From positions 310,001 through 374,000 of the forward strand of contig NZ_CP062167.1 of the NCBI RefSeq assembly GCF_014844055.1: a stretch of 64,000 bases of DNA, in the 5' to 3' direction. A program made the translations under genes and the position numbers. This document shows positions 29,249 through 38,604 of the stretch, one piece after another. Source of the DNA: Aureimonas sp. OT7. GTDB taxonomy: Bacteria > Pseudomonadota > Alphaproteobacteria > Rhizobiales > Rhizobiaceae. The notes below the pieces were generated by a model, which saw nothing but the letters and a program-made list of their open reading frames with translations, was not told the origin of the DNA and made no database searches. Positions within the stretch are counted from its first letter, which is position 1, and each line of letters opens with the position of its first letter.

Positions 29249-30267
29249 TGAGCGGCCTTGTCATCACCAACCTGACGCGCCGCTACGACAGCGTCACCGC
29301 AGTCGACGGCGTGGACCTGACGGTCGAGCCGGGCAGCTTCGTCTGCCTGCTCGGCCCTTCGGGCTGCGGCAAGACGACGCTCCTGCGCATGATCGCCGGC
29401 CTGGAGACGCCCAGCGAAGGCGCCATCGTCTTCGATGGGCGGGACATGACCCGCCTGCCCGTCCACCAGCGCGACATCGGCATGGTGTTCCAGTCACTCG
29501 CCTTGTTCCCGCATCTGTCGGTTGGCGACAACATCGCCTATCCGCTGGCCATCCGCGGCGTCGGCAGGGCCGACCGGGACCGGCGCGTGGCCGAGCTTCT
29601 GGATCTCGTCCGGTTGCCGGGCGTCGCCGGCCGGGCGATCACGCAGCTTTCGGGCGGGCAGCGCCAGCGCGTCGCCATCGCCCGCGCGCTTGCCGTCTCG
29701 CCGCGCCTGTTCCTGCTGGACGAACCGCTTTCGGCACTCGATGCCAAGCTTCGCGAGGCGATGCAGGTCGAGCTTCGGCAACTCCAGCAGCGGCTGGGCA
29801 TCACCACCATCGTCGTGACCCACGACCAGCGCGAAGCGATGACCATGGCCGACCGCATCGTGGTGATGCAGGCGGGCCGGGTGCAGCAGGCGGCCCCGCC
29901 GGTAGAGGTCTATCGCCACCCCGCCACGCCCTTCGTCGCGGACTTCATCGGACAGACGAACATCGTCACCGTGGAAAGCGGTCCCGGTGGCGCCCGCATG
30001 CTGGGCATCGACGTCGGCCAGCGCGCGGCGGGCACCGCCTCCATCCGGCCGGAAGACATCCTCCTGCATGCCGAAGGCCAGGGGCAGGTTGCCGCGACGG
30101 TGGACTTCGTCCGCGACATCGGCTCCAGCGTGGAAATCCACCTGACCGCCGCAGGGCAACGCGTCGTGGCGCTCGCCCCCGCCGGCTTTCACCCCTCGGT
30201 GGGTGACACGATCTCGCTCGGCGTGCGGCCGGACAGCCCCACCTTCTTCCCGGCGGCAGGCGCCTGA
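29248..30267 (+). CDS. Polyamine-type ABC transporter ATPase (PotA-like)
   Basis: A 339-residue ATPase with Walker A GPSGCGKTT, Q-loop VFQSLALFPHLSV, signature LSGGQRQR, Walker B LFLLDEPLSALD and H-loop VVTHDQ. The C-terminal extension of about 100 residues is a TOBE domain (ASIRPEDILLH) as in PotA and other MOI-type importers. The start is set at 29248, where ATG overlaps the previous stop as TGATG. It ends with the same one-base overlap onto the first permease. Confidence 0.92.
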   Translation: MSGLVITNLTRRYDSVTAVDGVDLTVEPGSFVCLLGPSGCGKTTLLRMIAGLETPSEGAIVFDGRDMTRLPVHQRDIGMVFQSLALFPHLSVGDNIAYPLAIRGVGRADRDRRVAELLDLVRLPGVAGRAITQLSGGQRQRVAIARALAVSPRLFLLDEPLSALDAKLREAMQVELRQLQQRLGITTIVVTHDQREAMTMADRIVVMQAGRVQQAAPPVEVYRHPATPFVADFIGQTNIVTVESGPGGARMLGIDVGQRAAGTASIRPEDILLHAEGQGQVAATVDFVRDIGSSVEIHLTAAGQRVVALAPAGFHPSVGDTISLGVRPDSPTFFPAAGA

Positions 30268-31130
30268 TGCGGGCAGGCGCCGCCGGCAGCGGTCCGCTGC
30301 GCGACAACCTTCCGCTGATTTTTCCGGCGGCGATGCTGATCGCCTTCTTCATCGTGCCCTTCGCCACGATGATCTCCGTCTCGCTGTTCGAGCGTGCACA
30401 GGGCGGCTTCTACGAGCCCAGCCTGACGCTGGAGCATTACCAGCGCTTCTTCACCCTGTTCTTCGGACGCATTCTCGCGTTCTCGCTGGGCCTTTCCGCG
30501 CTTGTCGCCGCCCTGAGCATCGCCATCGGCGTTCCCTTCACACGGGCGCTGACGCGCCTCCCGCGCCGGAGGCAGGTGCCGTGGCTCGTTGCGCTGCTGG
30601 CCGTGCTGTCGCTATCGGAAGTCATTATCGGCTTCGCCTGGTCGACGCTCCTGTCGCGAACGGCCGGCATCTCCAACCTGTTCGTGTTCCTGGGCCTGGC
30701 CGATACGCCCACGGCCTATTCGCCCGGTTTCGTCGCGGTGCTGCTCGGCATGACGTATCAGGCATTTCCCTACGCCGTCCTGGTTCTCTATCCCGCCTTC
30801 TCGCGGCTCGACCCATCGCTCGCCGAATCGGCGCAGACCATGGGGGCGACGCCCGTACGCGCCTTCCTGACGGTCGTGCTTCCCGCCCTGCGGCCCGCCA
30901 TCGTCGCCACCTTCATCCTCATCTTCGTCTTCGCGCTGGGCAGTTACCTGCTGCCGCAGCTCCTTGGGCGTCCCCAGCACTGGACGCTGTCGGTCTTCAT
31001 CACCGACCAGGCGATCTACCAGTCCAACATGCCCTTCGCGGCGGCGATGGCCGTCTTCCTCGTCATAACCAGCATCGCCCTCGTCTCGCTGACGGCGGCC
31101 ATCGGGCGCGGACGCGGGGTCGCCAGATGA
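30267..31130 (+). CDS. Polyamine-type ABC transporter permease (PotB-like)
   Basis: A 287-residue inner-membrane permease with six hydrophobic segments. The cytoplasmic coupling loop with the EAA motif reads ESAQTMGATPVRAFLTVVLPALRP. The first periplasmic loop (FERAQGGFYEPSLTLEHYQRFF) is typical of PotB-like permeases. It overlaps the ATPase by one base and the second permease by four. Confidence 0.9.
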   Translation: MRAGAAGSGPLRDNLPLIFPAAMLIAFFIVPFATMISVSLFERAQGGFYEPSLTLEHYQRFFTLFFGRILAFSLGLSALVAALSIAIGVPFTRALTRLPRRRQVPWLVALLAVLSLSEVIIGFAWSTLLSRTAGISNLFVFLGLADTPTAYSPGFVAVLLGMTYQAFPYAVLVLYPAFSRLDPSLAESAQTMGATPVRAFLTVVLPALRPAIVATFILIFVFALGSYLLPQLLGRPQHWTLSVFITDQAIYQSNMPFAAAMAVFLVITSIALVSLTAAIGRGRGVAR

Positions 31131-31927
31131 GGGGCTTGGCCAATCGCCTGCTGTTCATCGCCGTCGGCCTGTTCATGGCGGCGCCCCTCGTCGTCATTGC
31201 CGGCGTGTCGTTGAACGAAAAGCGCACGCTGACCTTTCCACCGCAGGGCCTGTCGCTGCGCTGGTATGGCGACATCTTCACCGACGATGGCTGGCGCGCG
31301 GCGCTGACGGCCTCCGTCACCGTTGCGGCGCTGGCCGCGGCGTTGAGTGTGCTGATCGCGCTTCCCATCGCCTACGCCCTCTGGCGTCGCACCACGCGCC
31401 TAGGCCGCCTGATACAACTACTGGGTGTTTCGCCCTTCGTGCTGCCACCCGTCATCACCGCACTCGGCGCCCTGTCCTTCTGGATCACGGCCGGCTTCTA
31501 CGGCCGGCACTTCACGGTGGTGATCAGCCACGCAATCTTCTTCACCTCGCTGCCGCTCGTCACGCTGACGCTCGGCTTTGCGACGATCGACAAGGAGATG
31601 GTGGAGGCATCGAGATCCATGGGGGCGAACGAGCGCACCGTCCTGTCCACCATCGTGCTGCCGATGATCGCGCCGTATCTGATCTCAGGCTTCGCCTTCG
31701 CCTTCGTCCTGTCGCTCAACGAATACATCGTCGCCTACATGACCGTCGGTTTCACGCTCGAGACGATCCCGATCAAGATCTTCAACGCGCTGCGCTACGG
31801 TTATACGCCCGTCATGGCCAGCGTGACGGTGTTCTTCGTGCTGATCGCCGTCGCCGTTTACAGCGCTGTTGCACGCTTCGGAGACCTGCCGCGGCTTCTG
31901 GGCGCATGGAAGTCGAACGAGCGCTGA
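31127..31927 (+). CDS. Polyamine-type ABC transporter permease (PotC-like)
   Basis: A 266-residue permease with six hydrophobic segments and the coupling motif EASRSMGANERTVLSTIVLP. The N-terminus (VSLNEKRTLTFPPQGLSLRWYGDIF) is a common PotC/YdcV signature. It is the last gene of the unit; no terminator hairpin is obvious in the 74 bases that follow. Confidence 0.9.
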   Translation: MRGLANRLLFIAVGLFMAAPLVVIAGVSLNEKRTLTFPPQGLSLRWYGDIFTDDGWRAALTASVTVAALAAALSVLIALPIAYALWRRTTRLGRLIQLLGVSPFVLPPVITALGALSFWITAGFYGRHFTVVISHAIFFTSLPLVTLTLGFATIDKEMVEASRSMGANERTVLSTIVLPMIAPYLISGFAFAFVLSLNEYIVAYMTVGFTLETIPIKIFNALRYGYTPVMASVTVFFVLIAVAVYSAVARFGDLPRLLGAWKSNER

Positions 31928-32001
31928 CCGCCTTGCCTTGAAATGATCCCGATTGCGCGGTTCATGCAACCACAGGGACGCGTGGAATACAGGCTGATGA
32001 C

Positions 32002-32598
32002 ATGTCGCAAGCTGCCGATGGGCTGAGTTCCCTCATCGAATCGCCACTGACTTCCCTGATGCTCAACATCATCGGCGCGCTTGCCGGCGCAGCGCTCGTG
32101 TCGCTCGCCATCAAGACGCTGGCCCGTACGGTGTCGTCCTTCGCCTGGATCAAGGCGAACCGCGAGATCGCCAAGGGCGCCAGTCTTGCCGCGCGGCTGC
32201 GCGAACGCGATCCGACGCGCATGCAGATCGCGCTGATCGTGCAGCAATTCTCGGTCTATATCGTCCTGTCGCTTCTCATGATCGGCGCAGCCGTCGCCTG
32301 CCTCGCCTCGCAGGGCAGCCGTTTCGACGCCTGGTTTCCGCTGTGCATCGGGCTGATCGCGCTTCTGTTCCAGAAGACGCACGAGGATTACGCGCGCAGT
32401 TCCGATCTTTTGCAGATGAAGCATCCGGGCATCGCCCCAATCGAGGCGCGCGTCCATGTTTTCTATCTGGCGTTGACGCCGGAGCAGAAGCACCAGATGG
32501 ACCATCGCCTCAGCGATCTGCGGGCGAGTTTCGCCAGCCTGCGCACCGGCGGCGCTGCCAACGGCCGGAAGAACTCCCCCGGCGCTCAGCCGGCCTGA
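32002..32598 (+). CDS. Hypothetical small membrane protein
   Basis: A 198-residue protein with three hydrophobic segments: about residues 19-38, 82-104 and 110-126. The C-terminal third is hydrophilic and rich in His, Lys and Arg (EQKHQMDHRLSDLRASF), probably cytoplasmic. I do not recognise a family. It ends 13 bases into the convergent nadE gene (overlap 32586-32598). It is neither tightly spaced to the transporter upstream nor linked in function to nadE. Confidence 0.7.
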   Translation: MSQAADGLSSLIESPLTSLMLNIIGALAGAALVSLAIKTLARTVSSFAWIKANREIAKGASLAARLRERDPTRMQIALIVQQFSVYIVLSLLMIGAAVACLASQGSRFDAWFPLCIGLIALLFQKTHEDYARSSDLLQMKHPGIAPIEARVHVFYLALTPEQKHQMDHRLSDLRASFASLRTGGAANGRKNSPGAQPA

Positions 32599-34634
32599 TC
32601 GAGGGCGGCGCGCAACTCGGCAATGAAGGCCGTTGCCTTTGCATCGGAAGGCGCGCGCCAGTCCCCGCGTGGTGACAGGGCGCCGCTGGACGACACTTTC
32701 GGCCCGTTCGGCATCGCCGTCCGCTTGAACTGGCTTGTCTGGAAAAAGCGGAGCAGGAAACTTTCGAGCCACCGGGCGATGGTCGGCAGATCGTAAGCGC
32801 GCCGCGCCTCGGCCGGGAAATTGGCCGGCCATTGCCCGGCCTCGGCATCGCCCCAGGCCTCGAGCGCCAGAAACGCGACCTTCGACGGAGCCTGCCCGCA
32901 GCGCATGATATGGTACAGGAAGAAATCGTGCAGCGCGTAGGGCCCGATCCGGTCCTCCGTGCTCTGCATGCGCCCCGCCGCATCCGCCGGCACCAGCTCG
33001 GGCGAAATCTCGGTATCGAGAATATCCGCCAGCACGGCATCGGCCTCCGCGTCGAACTGGCCGCTGGCGATGCACCAGCGGATCAGATGCTGGATCAGCG
33101 TCTTGGGGACGCCGGGATTGACGGCGTAATGGCTCATCTGGTCGCCGACGCCATAGGTGCTCCACCCGAGCGCGATTTCCGACAGGTCGCCCGTGCCGAT
33201 CACGAAGCCGCGGCGCTGGTTGGCGAGGCGGAACAGATAATCCGTCCGCAGGCCCGCCTGGACATTTTCGAACGTCACGTCATAGGCCGGCTCGCCGGCG
33301 GCGAACGGGTGGCCCATATCGGCCAGCATCTGCCGCGCGGCCGGGCGGATGTCGATCTCTTCACCGGTCACGCCGAGAGCCTGCATCAGCCGCCACGCAT
33401 TGGCCTTGGTGGCCTCGCCCGTCGCAAAACCGGGCATGGTGAAGCCCAGGATCCGCTCGCGCGGCAGGCCCATCCGGTCGCAGGCCTTGGCCGCGACGAT
33501 CAGCGCATGGGTGGAGTCCAGCCCGCCCGACACGCCGATCACCATGGTGTCGCCCTGTGTCGATTCGAAACGCCGGATCAGCCCGTGCACCTGGATATTG
33601 AAGGCCTCGTAGCAATCCTGGTCGAGCTGTTCCGGCCGGTTGGGAACAAAGGGAAAGCGGCGGATGGCGCGCTTGAGCGCCATCCTTCGCCCGTGCGGCG
33701 CATGGGCGAAGGCGACGCGCCTGAACGCAATCTCCGGATCGCCCGCTGCCCGGACCGCATCGTTGAACGTGCCGTTGCGCAGGCGTTCCTGGCGGATGCG
33801 AGCAAGATCGACATCGGCCAGCACGAGGCTCCCTTCCAGGGAGAACCGCTCCGATTCCGCCAGGAGATCGCCGAGTTCGTGCACCATGCCCTGCCCGTCC
33901 CAGGCGACATCGTTGGTGCTTTCGCCAGCGCCCGCCGCCGCGTAGACATAGGCGGCCATGCACCGCATGGACTGCGATGCCGCCAGAAGATGCCGCTCGG
34001 CCGACTTGCCCACCGTGATGTTCGAGGCCGACAGGTTGCAAAGCACGTTTGCGCCCGCAAGCGCGCCCACGGTGGATGGCGGCGTGGGTGCCCAGTAATC
34101 CTCGCAGATCTCGACATGGAAGACGAAGTCGGCAAGATCGGTGGCGGCGAAAAGAAGGTCCGGCCCGAAGGGCACGTCCTGCCCGGCCAGTTCGACGGAC
34201 AGTCCGGCAAGGCCGATGCCGGGCGCGAACCAGCGCTTTTCGTAATATTCCCGGTAATTGGGAAGGTAGGATTTCGGCACGACGCCGAGGATACGCCCAC
34301 GCGAGATCACCACCGCGCAATTGTAGAGACGGCCATTGCGGCGCAACGGTGCGCCGACCAGGAGCACGGGTGACAGGTCTTGTGTGCCCTCAACCACCGC
34401 GGCAACGGCGTCCTCGACGGCGTTCAGCAAGCCGTCCTGCATGTGCAGGTCGTCGATCGAATAGCCGGAAAGCCCGAGTTCGGGGAAAACGACGAGGTCG
34501 GCGCCTTCATCGGCGGCCTTGCTGGCAAGCTGCAGGGTCGAGCGGGCATTTACCAGCGGATCGGCCAGCGCCACGCGCGGCGTCGCCGCCCCGACCCGTA
34601 CGAAGCCGTGCCTGTGGAATGCGCCGAAGGGCAT
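32586..34634 (-). CDS. nadE: Glutamine-dependent NAD+ synthetase
   Basis: A 682-residue two-domain enzyme that converts deamido-NAD to NAD using glutamine. The N-terminal nitrilase-like glutaminase domain has the triad Glu in VVFPELGLSG, Lys in PKSYLP and Cys in VEICEDYWAP. The C-terminal synthetase domain has the pyrophosphatase loop SGGLDSTHAL and GTGDLSEIALGW. The length matches the long bacterial (mycobacterial-type) NadE rather than the 275-residue ammonia-dependent form. The ATG at 34634 begins MPFGAFHRHGFVRVGAATP, where family homology begins. It is divergent from the glucose dehydrogenase gene. Confidence 0.95.
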   Translation of the reverse strand: MPFGAFHRHGFVRVGAATPRVALADPLVNARSTLQLASKAADEGADLVVFPELGLSGYSIDDLHMQDGLLNAVEDAVAAVVEGTQDLSPVLLVGAPLRRNGRLYNCAVVISRGRILGVVPKSYLPNYREYYEKRWFAPGIGLAGLSVELAGQDVPFGPDLLFAATDLADFVFHVEICEDYWAPTPPSTVGALAGANVLCNLSASNITVGKSAERHLLAASQSMRCMAAYVYAAAGAGESTNDVAWDGQGMVHELGDLLAESERFSLEGSLVLADVDLARIRQERLRNGTFNDAVRAAGDPEIAFRRVAFAHAPHGRRMALKRAIRRFPFVPNRPEQLDQDCYEAFNIQVHGLIRRFESTQGDTMVIGVSGGLDSTHALIVAAKACDRMGLPRERILGFTMPGFATGEATKANAWRLMQALGVTGEEIDIRPAARQMLADMGHPFAAGEPAYDVTFENVQAGLRTDYLFRLANQRRGFVIGTGDLSEIALGWSTYGVGDQMSHYAVNPGVPKTLIQHLIRWCIASGQFDAEADAVLADILDTEISPELVPADAAGRMQSTEDRIGPYALHDFFLYHIMRCGQAPSKVAFLALEAWGDAEAGQWPANFPAEARRAYDLPTIARWLESFLLRFFQTSQFKRTAMPNGPKVSSSGALSPRGDWRAPSDAKATAFIAELRAALDQAG

Positions 34635-34785
34635 GGTGCTTGACTGCGGCGACACGCAGGAACCTCGCTGTGCGGACATCGGTGTCCGAGATCTAGAGCA
34701 TCCACCCATGCTGTGGAAGCGCCTGGCGCACTTGACCTCTCTCGCAGATGCGACATGTCCGCATCCTGACTTCGAGGGGAACACG

Positions 34786-37353
34786 ATGGCAGCCATCCGT
34801 ACAAGCAGGACCACGACTTTCGCAGCCGCCATCGCAGGGCTTATCGGCCTCGCCCTTGCAGTCGGCGGCATCTGGCTGATCGCGGTCGGCGGATCCTGGT
34901 ATTACCTTGCGCTCGCCATTGGCTTCCTCTTGACCGCGATCCTGCTGCACCGCCGCCAGCCGGGGGCGCTCGCCGTGTACGCCCTCATCGTCATGGGAAC
35001 GCTTGTCTGGGCGCTCTGGGAGGTCGGACTGGACTGGTGGCCGCTGGCGGCGCGGGGCGGCCTGATCGTGGTGCTCGGCTTCCTGCTGCTGCTTCCCCCC
35101 ATTACAAGGCGCCTCGGGCTGCAGACCCTGCCGCAGGCGCTGGACGGCGTACCGGGGCACGCCTCCGCGTTCCGTGGCAATGGCCTGGCGCTCAGCCTGT
35201 CGCTGGGCGTCGCACTGGTGGCCGCCGTCGCCTCCTGGTTCACCGACCGGCACAGCGTAGTCGGCGAAGTGGGCGGCGCCGTGGCGCAGGCCCCCGACGA
35301 CCTTGGCGTCCCGCCGGGCGAATGGCATTCCTATGGCCGCACCAAGCAGGGGCAGCGCTATTCCCCGCTGACCGATATCACGCCGGAAAACGTCTCCGAC
35401 CTGGCAGTGGCCTGGCATTACAAGACGGGCGACATCAGCGAACCGGGCGATCCGGAGGAAACCACCTTCCAGGTGACGCCCCTGAAGATCGGGGAAAGGC
35501 TGTATCTCTGCACGCCGCATCAATCGGTCATCGCGCTGAACGCAACCACGGGCGACGAAATCTGGCGCTACGATCCGCAGATCCGCGGCGAACTGGCGCT
35601 CCAGCATCTTACCTGCCGTGGCCTGTCCTATCAGCCGCCGTCCGGTACGCCCGCCGGAGCGGCGGCCGCACAGCAGCCGGCCCAGACGCCCCTGCCGGCG
35701 CAAGCCGTACAGACCCTGCACCCGCAGGGCGAGGCCGCGGACGAGGGCGCCACGCGTGCGCCGGTCGACGGCGCGACGGCCGAGCGGCCCTTGCCGGACC
35801 TGCCGGTGGCGATAGACGGGCAAGTCCCCGCCTCGGCCTGCGATGCCAAGCTGTTCATGCCGACAGCGGATGGCCGGGTCATTGCCGTCAACCCCGAGGA
35901 CGGCTCCGTCTGCTCCAACTTCGGAGGCGGCGACGGCCAGATCGACCTGTGGCGCAACATGCCGAACGTCAATCCGGGCTCCTACTACTCTACATCGCCC
36001 GTCATCGTGGCAGGGGACAGGATCATCGTCGGCGGCACCGTCCTCGACAACGTGTCGACGACGGAGCCTTCCGGCGTCATCCGCGCCTTTGACATCGCCA
36101 GCGGCGAGCTCCTCTGGAACTGGGACAGCGGCAACCCGGACGACACCGGGCCGCTTTCGCCCGGCCAGACCTATACGCCGAACTCGCCCAATAGCTGGTC
36201 CATCTCCAGCCTCGACGAGGAACTCGGCCTCGTCTACGTGCCGCTCGGCAACCAGCCGCCGGACCAGTGGGGCGGCAATCGCAGCGAATCGGTGGAGAGA
36301 TACTCGTCCTCCGTCGTGGCGCTCGACGTCGCCACCGGCGCGGTACGCTGGGTGTTCCAGACCGTGCATCATGACTTGTGGGATTATGACGTCCCTTCGC
36401 AACCGACCCTGGTTGACATTGCGGTGGACGGCACCCTCGTGCCCGCCCTCGTGCAGCCCACCAAGCAGGGAGAAATCTTCGTGCTCGACCGGCGCACCGG
36501 CGAGCCGATCCTGCCGGTGACGGAACGGCCGGCACCGCAGGGTGCCTCCGAGGGCGATTTCACCGCGCCGACGCAGCCGGTCTCGGCCATGTCCTTCGAT
36601 CCGCCGCCGCTGACCGAAAAGGACATGTGGGGCGCAACGCCCTTCGACCAGCTCCTCTGCCGCATCGCCTTCCATAAGCTGCGCTATGAAGGCCGCTTCA
36701 CGCCGCCTTCGGAACAGGGGACGCTGGTCTATCCGGGCAATTTCGGCGTGTTCAACTGGGGCAGCATCGCGGTCGACCCGGTTCGCCAGGTGGTCTTCGC
36801 CACGCCCGCCTATCTGGCATTCACCTCGCAGCTGTTCCGCCGCCAGGACGATACGTCCCTGGTCGTCAACGCGCAGCCGCCCGCTGGCGCCTTGCCGGCC
36901 TTGAACGAGAATTTCGGCGGCCCCTTCGCCGTGCAGATGGGTCCCTTCCTGTCGAAGCTCGGCATTCCGTGCCAGTCGCCGCCCTGGGGTTACGTCGCCG
37001 CAGCCGACCTGCGCACCGGCAAGGTGATCTGGCAGCACAAGAACGGTACGGTCCGCGATGCCTCGCCCGTTCCGCTGCCGCTGCGTCTCGGCGTGCCGAG
37101 CCTTGGTGGTCCGATGGTGACTGCGGGCGGCGTGGCGTTCCTGTCCGGCACGATCGACGACTATATCCGCGCCTATGATTTGACGACCGGCGCCGAGATC
37201 TGGAAGGACAGGCTGCCGGCGGGCGGTCAGGCAACGCCGATGACCTACACCGGCGCCGACGGCCGGCAGTATCTTCTGGTGGTTGCCGGCGGCCACGGCT
37301 CGCTCGGCACCAGGCGCGGGGACGACGTGATCGCCTATGCCCTGCCCCGTTAA
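34786..37353 (+). CDS. gcd: Membrane-bound PQQ-dependent glucose dehydrogenase
   Basis: An 855-residue quinoprotein. Five membrane helices occupy about residues 10-150, followed by a periplasmic eight-bladed propeller that oxidises glucose to gluconolactone and passes electrons to ubiquinone. Recognisable blocks are GEWHSYGRTKQGQRYSPLTDIT, HLTCRG, GSYYSTSPVIV, NSWSISSLDEELGLVYVPLG and VHHDLWDYDVPSQPTLVD. Between HLTCRGLSYQ and the conserved ACDAKLFMPTADGRV lies an unusually long Ala/Pro/Gln/Glu-rich linker of about 65 residues (35640-35830), longer than I know from Escherichia coli Gcd. A GAGGGG site supports the ATG at 34786. No PQQ synthesis genes are in view. Confidence 0.92.
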   Translation: MAAIRTSRTTTFAAAIAGLIGLALAVGGIWLIAVGGSWYYLALAIGFLLTAILLHRRQPGALAVYALIVMGTLVWALWEVGLDWWPLAARGGLIVVLGFLLLLPPITRRLGLQTLPQALDGVPGHASAFRGNGLALSLSLGVALVAAVASWFTDRHSVVGEVGGAVAQAPDDLGVPPGEWHSYGRTKQGQRYSPLTDITPENVSDLAVAWHYKTGDISEPGDPEETTFQVTPLKIGERLYLCTPHQSVIALNATTGDEIWRYDPQIRGELALQHLTCRGLSYQPPSGTPAGAAAAQQPAQTPLPAQAVQTLHPQGEAADEGATRAPVDGATAERPLPDLPVAIDGQVPASACDAKLFMPTADGRVIAVNPEDGSVCSNFGGGDGQIDLWRNMPNVNPGSYYSTSPVIVAGDRIIVGGTVLDNVSTTEPSGVIRAFDIASGELLWNWDSGNPDDTGPLSPGQTYTPNSPNSWSISSLDEELGLVYVPLGNQPPDQWGGNRSESVERYSSSVVALDVATGAVRWVFQTVHHDLWDYDVPSQPTLVDIAVDGTLVPALVQPTKQGEIFVLDRRTGEPILPVTERPAPQGASEGDFTAPTQPVSAMSFDPPPLTEKDMWGATPFDQLLCRIAFHKLRYEGRFTPPSEQGTLVYPGNFGVFNWGSIAVDPVRQVVFATPAYLAFTSQLFRRQDDTSLVVNAQPPAGALPALNENFGGPFAVQMGPFLSKLGIPCQSPPWGYVAAADLRTGKVIWQHKNGTVRDASPVPLPLRLGVPSLGGPMVTAGGVAFLSGTIDDYIRAYDLTTGAEIWKDRLPAGGQATPMTYTGADGRQYLLVVAGGHGSLGTRRGDDVIAYALPR

Positions 37354-37368
37354 GGGGCAGGCAACGAC

Positions 37369-38604
37369 TTAGAACGAATGGCCGATCCGGAAGCTGATCG
37401 TCTCGTCCCGTCCATCGTTGTTGAGGACATTGCGGTACTCCAGCCCGGCCGACCATTCGTCGCCGAATTCGGCCTTGATGCCGGGCGCAACCGTCAGCTG
37501 CTCGCGGCCGATACCCGCCGATGCGAAGTCCGGCAGGCTCAACCCTCCCCCGGCCATCGGGGAAACCCGGCTGGCACCGGAAACCTCGTGCGTCAGTTCG
37601 GCACGCGCGCCCGGCTTGATGACGAGTTTGGGCAACTCGATCCTGTATTCGCCACGCACCGCCAGAATGGCCAGCACGCTGTCGACCGTCTGCTCGCCGA
37701 GCGTCACGTCGGTTTCGCCGATCCGCTGGTGCATCGGGTCGAACCGGGTGTGCGACACTTCGAACCGTCCATAGGGCGACAGCAGGAACCCGTCATCGCG
37801 CAGCTCGTAGCCGGCCGATATGGAGCCGAAGCCTTGCGCGGCAGCGCGCGAGCCATAGTCGAGGACGTCCGCCTGCACGGCGTAACGGGCATTGGAAAAA
37901 TCCAGCCACGAGCCGCCGGCCGCCACGTCGACGAAGGTGGACGAGGTTGGATTGTAGCTGCCGTACAGGGCGGCGCCGAGCCCCAGACCCCGCGCGCGCG
38001 TTCCGAACGATCCCGCTTCGCCGATCGCGCGGTCGAAGCTCAGGCCCATTCCCAGCCTTGCCTGTTTCGACAGTTCCGCATCGAAGCCCGAGGCGATCCC
38101 GACGCTGGTCCTGTCCAGATCGATCATGCCGTTGGTGCGTCGTCCGAAATCGACGGAGCCCGCGGACCACAGCGCATGCCCCTCATCGGTGAAACGGCGC
38201 CGGGCCTGCATTTCGTCGGGCCGGTCCCCGCGCCAGGGTGTCTCGTCGACACGGTAGGCTGCCGGCAACTCCGATTCCAGTTCGCGCCACTCGCGCTCGA
38301 GCGCGGTTTCCTCGGCCGGTCCATCCGACGCGCCGATCCGGATGGAATATCCGCTCGTCTGGCGGTCGGTGGCATCGCGCAGGACTTCCATGCGCTCATG
38401 CAGCCGCCGCGACTGCACGCGCGCAAAACGGCGGCCGATGTCCACCTGTGCGCCGACAAGCCCGGAAATTTCCTTCTGGTCGCTCGTCTCCTGGGCACGC
38501 GCCGGCACGGCCGGCGCCGCCATGAGAAAACCCATGGACAGGATCGTTGCCAGAAACGGGCGCGTACGCGAGACGGCCCGCAAACGTGCAGTCTGCGTTG
38601 GCAA
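37369..38604 (-). CDS. Autotransporter beta-barrel domain protein without passenger
   Basis: A 411-residue outer-membrane protein. A Sec signal (FLATILSMGFLMAAPAVPARAQ) leads to a charged, probably coiled-coil stretch (about 40-130: QSRRLHERMEVLRDATDRQ), then a barrel of about 270 residues with alternating strands and a terminal phenylalanine (ISFRIGHSF) needed for BAM recognition. The barrel resembles the autotransporter domain, but there is no passenger. Its function is unknown. It converges with gcd at 15 bases. A perfect hairpin (38616-38634) lies just upstream of the start. Confidence 0.7.
   Translation of the reverse strand: MPTQTARLRAVSRTRPFLATILSMGFLMAAPAVPARAQETSDQKEISGLVGAQVDIGRRFARVQSRRLHERMEVLRDATDRQTSGYSIRIGASDGPAEETALEREWRELESELPAAYRVDETPWRGDRPDEMQARRRFTDEGHALWSAGSVDFGRRTNGMIDLDRTSVGIASGFDAELSKQARLGMGLSFDRAIGEAGSFGTRARGLGLGAALYGSYNPTSSTFVDVAAGGSWLDFSNARYAVQADVLDYGSRAAAQGFGSISAGYELRDDGFLLSPYGRFEVSHTRFDPMHQRIGETDVTLGEQTVDSVLAILAVRGEYRIELPKLVIKPGARAELTHEVSGASRVSPMAGGGLSLPDFASAGIGREQLTVAPGIKAEFGDEWSAGLEYRNVLNNDGRDETISFRIGHSF

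Noticed and set aside
34693..37296. An 867-codon minus-strand open frame opposite glucose dehydrogenase
   Set aside because: The plus strand encodes a clear, complete Gcd. The antisense product is Arg/His/Gly-rich without domains, as expected from shadow frames at high GC.
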